NCBI GenBank assembly: GCA_046348225.1 | Contig: JAXMEQ010000002.1 | Location: forward strand, 372,001 to 436,000 | DNA from: JAXMEQ01 sp046348225 | Lineage (GTDB): Bacteria > Pseudomonadota > Gammaproteobacteria > Burkholderiales > Burkholderiaceae_C | Direction: 5' to 3' | DNA: 64,000 nucleotides | Shown here: piece after piece, positions 62,995 through 64,000 of the stretch | How positions within the stretch are numbered: position 1 is the first letter of the stretch | Layout: each line of letters opens with the position of its first letter | Notes under the pieces: model-generated | What the model saw: only the letters and a program-made list of their open reading frames with translations | The model's database searches: none | What the model was told of the DNA's origin: nothing | Program-made: the position numbers and the translations under genes

Positions 62995-64000
62995 TCAGGC
63001 GCGTTCGGCCACCCAGCCCTGCACCGATTGCAGCGCCCCGGCGAGCTTGCTCGCATCGGTGCCGCCGGCCATGGCCATGTCGGGCTTGCCACCGCCCTTG
63101 CCGCCCACCTGCTGGGCCACAAAGTTGACCAGCTCGCCGGCCTTGACTTTGCCCATCACGTCGGCCGTGGCGCCGGCAGCGATCTGCACCTTGGCACCGT
63201 CCACCGCAGCCAGCACGATGGCGGCGGTCTTGAGCTTGTCCTTCAGCTTGTCCATGGTGTCGCGCAGGGTCTTGGCGTCGGCGCCTTCCAGCCGCGCAGC
63301 CAGCACCTTGATGCCCTTGACGTCCACCGCCTGGCTCACGAGCTCGTCGCCCTGGCTGGAGGCGAGCTTGCCCTTGAGCGCGGCGACTTCCTTTTCCAGC
63401 GCCTTCTTTTCTGCCAGCAGCGCTTCAACAGCACCTTGAACTGCGCCACCTCCGGCGGCAACCCGCAGTGCCTGAGCAACGTGAGCGAGCTCACCCAATT
63501 GGTTATTGAGCATCGCCAGCGCGGCCGGGCCAGTCGTCGCTTCTACACGCCGAACGCCAGCTGCCACACCGGATTCCGAGTAGATCTTGAAGACACCGAT
63601 ATCGCCAGTTCGCTGAACATGGGTACCGCCACAGAGCTCGCGGCTGCTGCCAATGTCGAGTACTCGCACGGTATCGCCATACTTCTCGCCGAACAGCATC
63701 ATGGCGCCTGATTTCTGCGCTGATTCGATGTCCATCACGCGCGCCTGGGTCGGCGAATTCGCAATGATCTCGGCATTGACGCGCAGCTCGACCTCACGAA
63801 TCTGCTCAGCCGTCACCGGCGCGTTGTGCGCAAAGTCAAAGCGCGTCTTTTCCGCGTCCACCAGGCTGCCCTTTTGCTGCACATGGCTGCCCAGCACTTC
63901 GCGCAGGGCCTTGTGCATCAGGTGCGTGACGCTGTGGTTGCGCTGGGTGGCGGTGCGCAGCGCCATGTTGACCTTGGCGGTGACCGCGTCACCGACCTTC
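62995..64000 (-). CDS. alaS: Alanyl-tRNA synthetase, C-terminal part (5' end cut by window)
   Basis: 335 codons are visible and the frame is open to the right edge (KVGDAVTAKVNM at the cut). It contains the editing domain with zinc ligands in RNHSVTHLMH and CGGTHV, the coiled-coil linker (VEALLAEKKALEKEVAALKG) and the C-Ala domain ending VGGKGGGKPDMAMAGGTD. The catalytic N-terminal half is outside the window. Confidence 0.97.
   Translation of the reverse strand, partial: KVGDAVTAKVNMALRTATQRNHSVTHLMHKALREVLGSHVQQKGSLVDAEKTRFDFAHNAPVTAEQIREVELRVNAEIIANSPTQARVMDIESAQKSGAMMLFGEKYGDTVRVLDIGSSRELCGGTHVQRTGDIGVFKIYSESGVAAGVRRVEATTGPAALAMLNNQLGELAHVAQALRVAAGGGAVQGAVEALLAEKKALEKEVAALKGKLASSQGDELVSQAVDVKGIKVLAARLEGADAKTLRDTMDKLKDKLKTAAIVLAAVDGAKVQIAAGATADVMGKVKAGELVNFVAQQVGGKGGGKPDMAMAGGTDASKLAGALQSVQGWVAERA

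Overview
The window is high-GC chromosomal DNA of a betaproteobacterium, most likely Burkholderiales and probably Comamonadaceae. The evidence is a TctC/Bug-family periplasmic binding protein with a TctDE-like two-component pair, the dense overlapping operons, the type IV minor pilin cluster next to rib genes, and a 46-bp interspersed repeat with a GCTAT...ATAGC end. No phage, IS element, CRISPR array or rRNA is visible. One tRNA gene (Ser, GCU) is present. Coding density is very high; the only gene-free stretch longer than 300 bases is 22375-23071.

Layout. 1-3561: tctC (cut by the left edge) divergent from tctD-tctE-hslR. 3689-10455: a D-amino-acid dehydrogenase-like gene, then a reverse-strand block of tRNA-Ser, lysC, tilS, accA, a 3-methyladenine DNA glycosylase and cysS. 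10630-15813: a forward envelope/folding cluster (TPR protein, L,D-transpeptidase, two cyclophilins, lpxH, mtfA). 15860-22374: two large reverse genes (DUF349 protein, AsmA-like DUF748 protein). 23072-25765: lytic transglycosylase, a ZTP (pfl) riboswitch, glyA, nrdR. 25852-33983: minor pilin operon (fimT/fimU-like, pilV, pilW, pilX, pilY1, pilE). 33991-39081: ribD, ribE, a RibBA-like gene with a degenerate cyclohydrolase domain, ribH, nusB and an aminotransferase. 39089-41471: ybgC-tolQRA without tolB/pal. 41553-47677: dnaE, a membrane sensor with a degenerate GGDEF domain, and a LysR regulator, all reverse. 47802-54391: a forward stress/redox cluster (pirin, DoxX, WrbA-like, OsmC, second pirin), then DUF599, an FAD oxidoreductase, gluQ and trmB. 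54488-60781: a peptide export and precursor locus. 60939-64000: a Liv-type binding protein, a dienelactone-hydrolase-like protein and the C-terminal part of alaS.

Two things stand out. First, 54488-59621 encodes a complete microcin-type export machine: an HlyD-like adaptor, an ABC transporter with an N-terminal C39 peptidase, and a TolC-family outer-membrane protein. Facing it on the opposite strand is a small gene whose 15-residue leader (MRVLSLEEMELVAGG) ends in the double glycine that C39 peptidases cut. The predicted 64-residue mature peptide is very odd: Lys/Arg/Gly/Ser-rich, with two Cys, then 13 consecutive prolines, and no aliphatic residue. It has its own promoter with a perfect 22-bp palindrome over the -35 box, and an uncharacterised gene lies just upstream.

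Second, six well-conserved copies and one diverged copy of a 46-bp repeat align without gaps. Some lie between genes. Others are built into genes: they supply the stop codon of mtfA, the start codon and first codons of a hydrolase, and internal peptides of GluQ, the DUF349 protein and the DUF748 protein. In the two internal sense-strand copies the repeat's in-frame TGA has become CAA or CAG.
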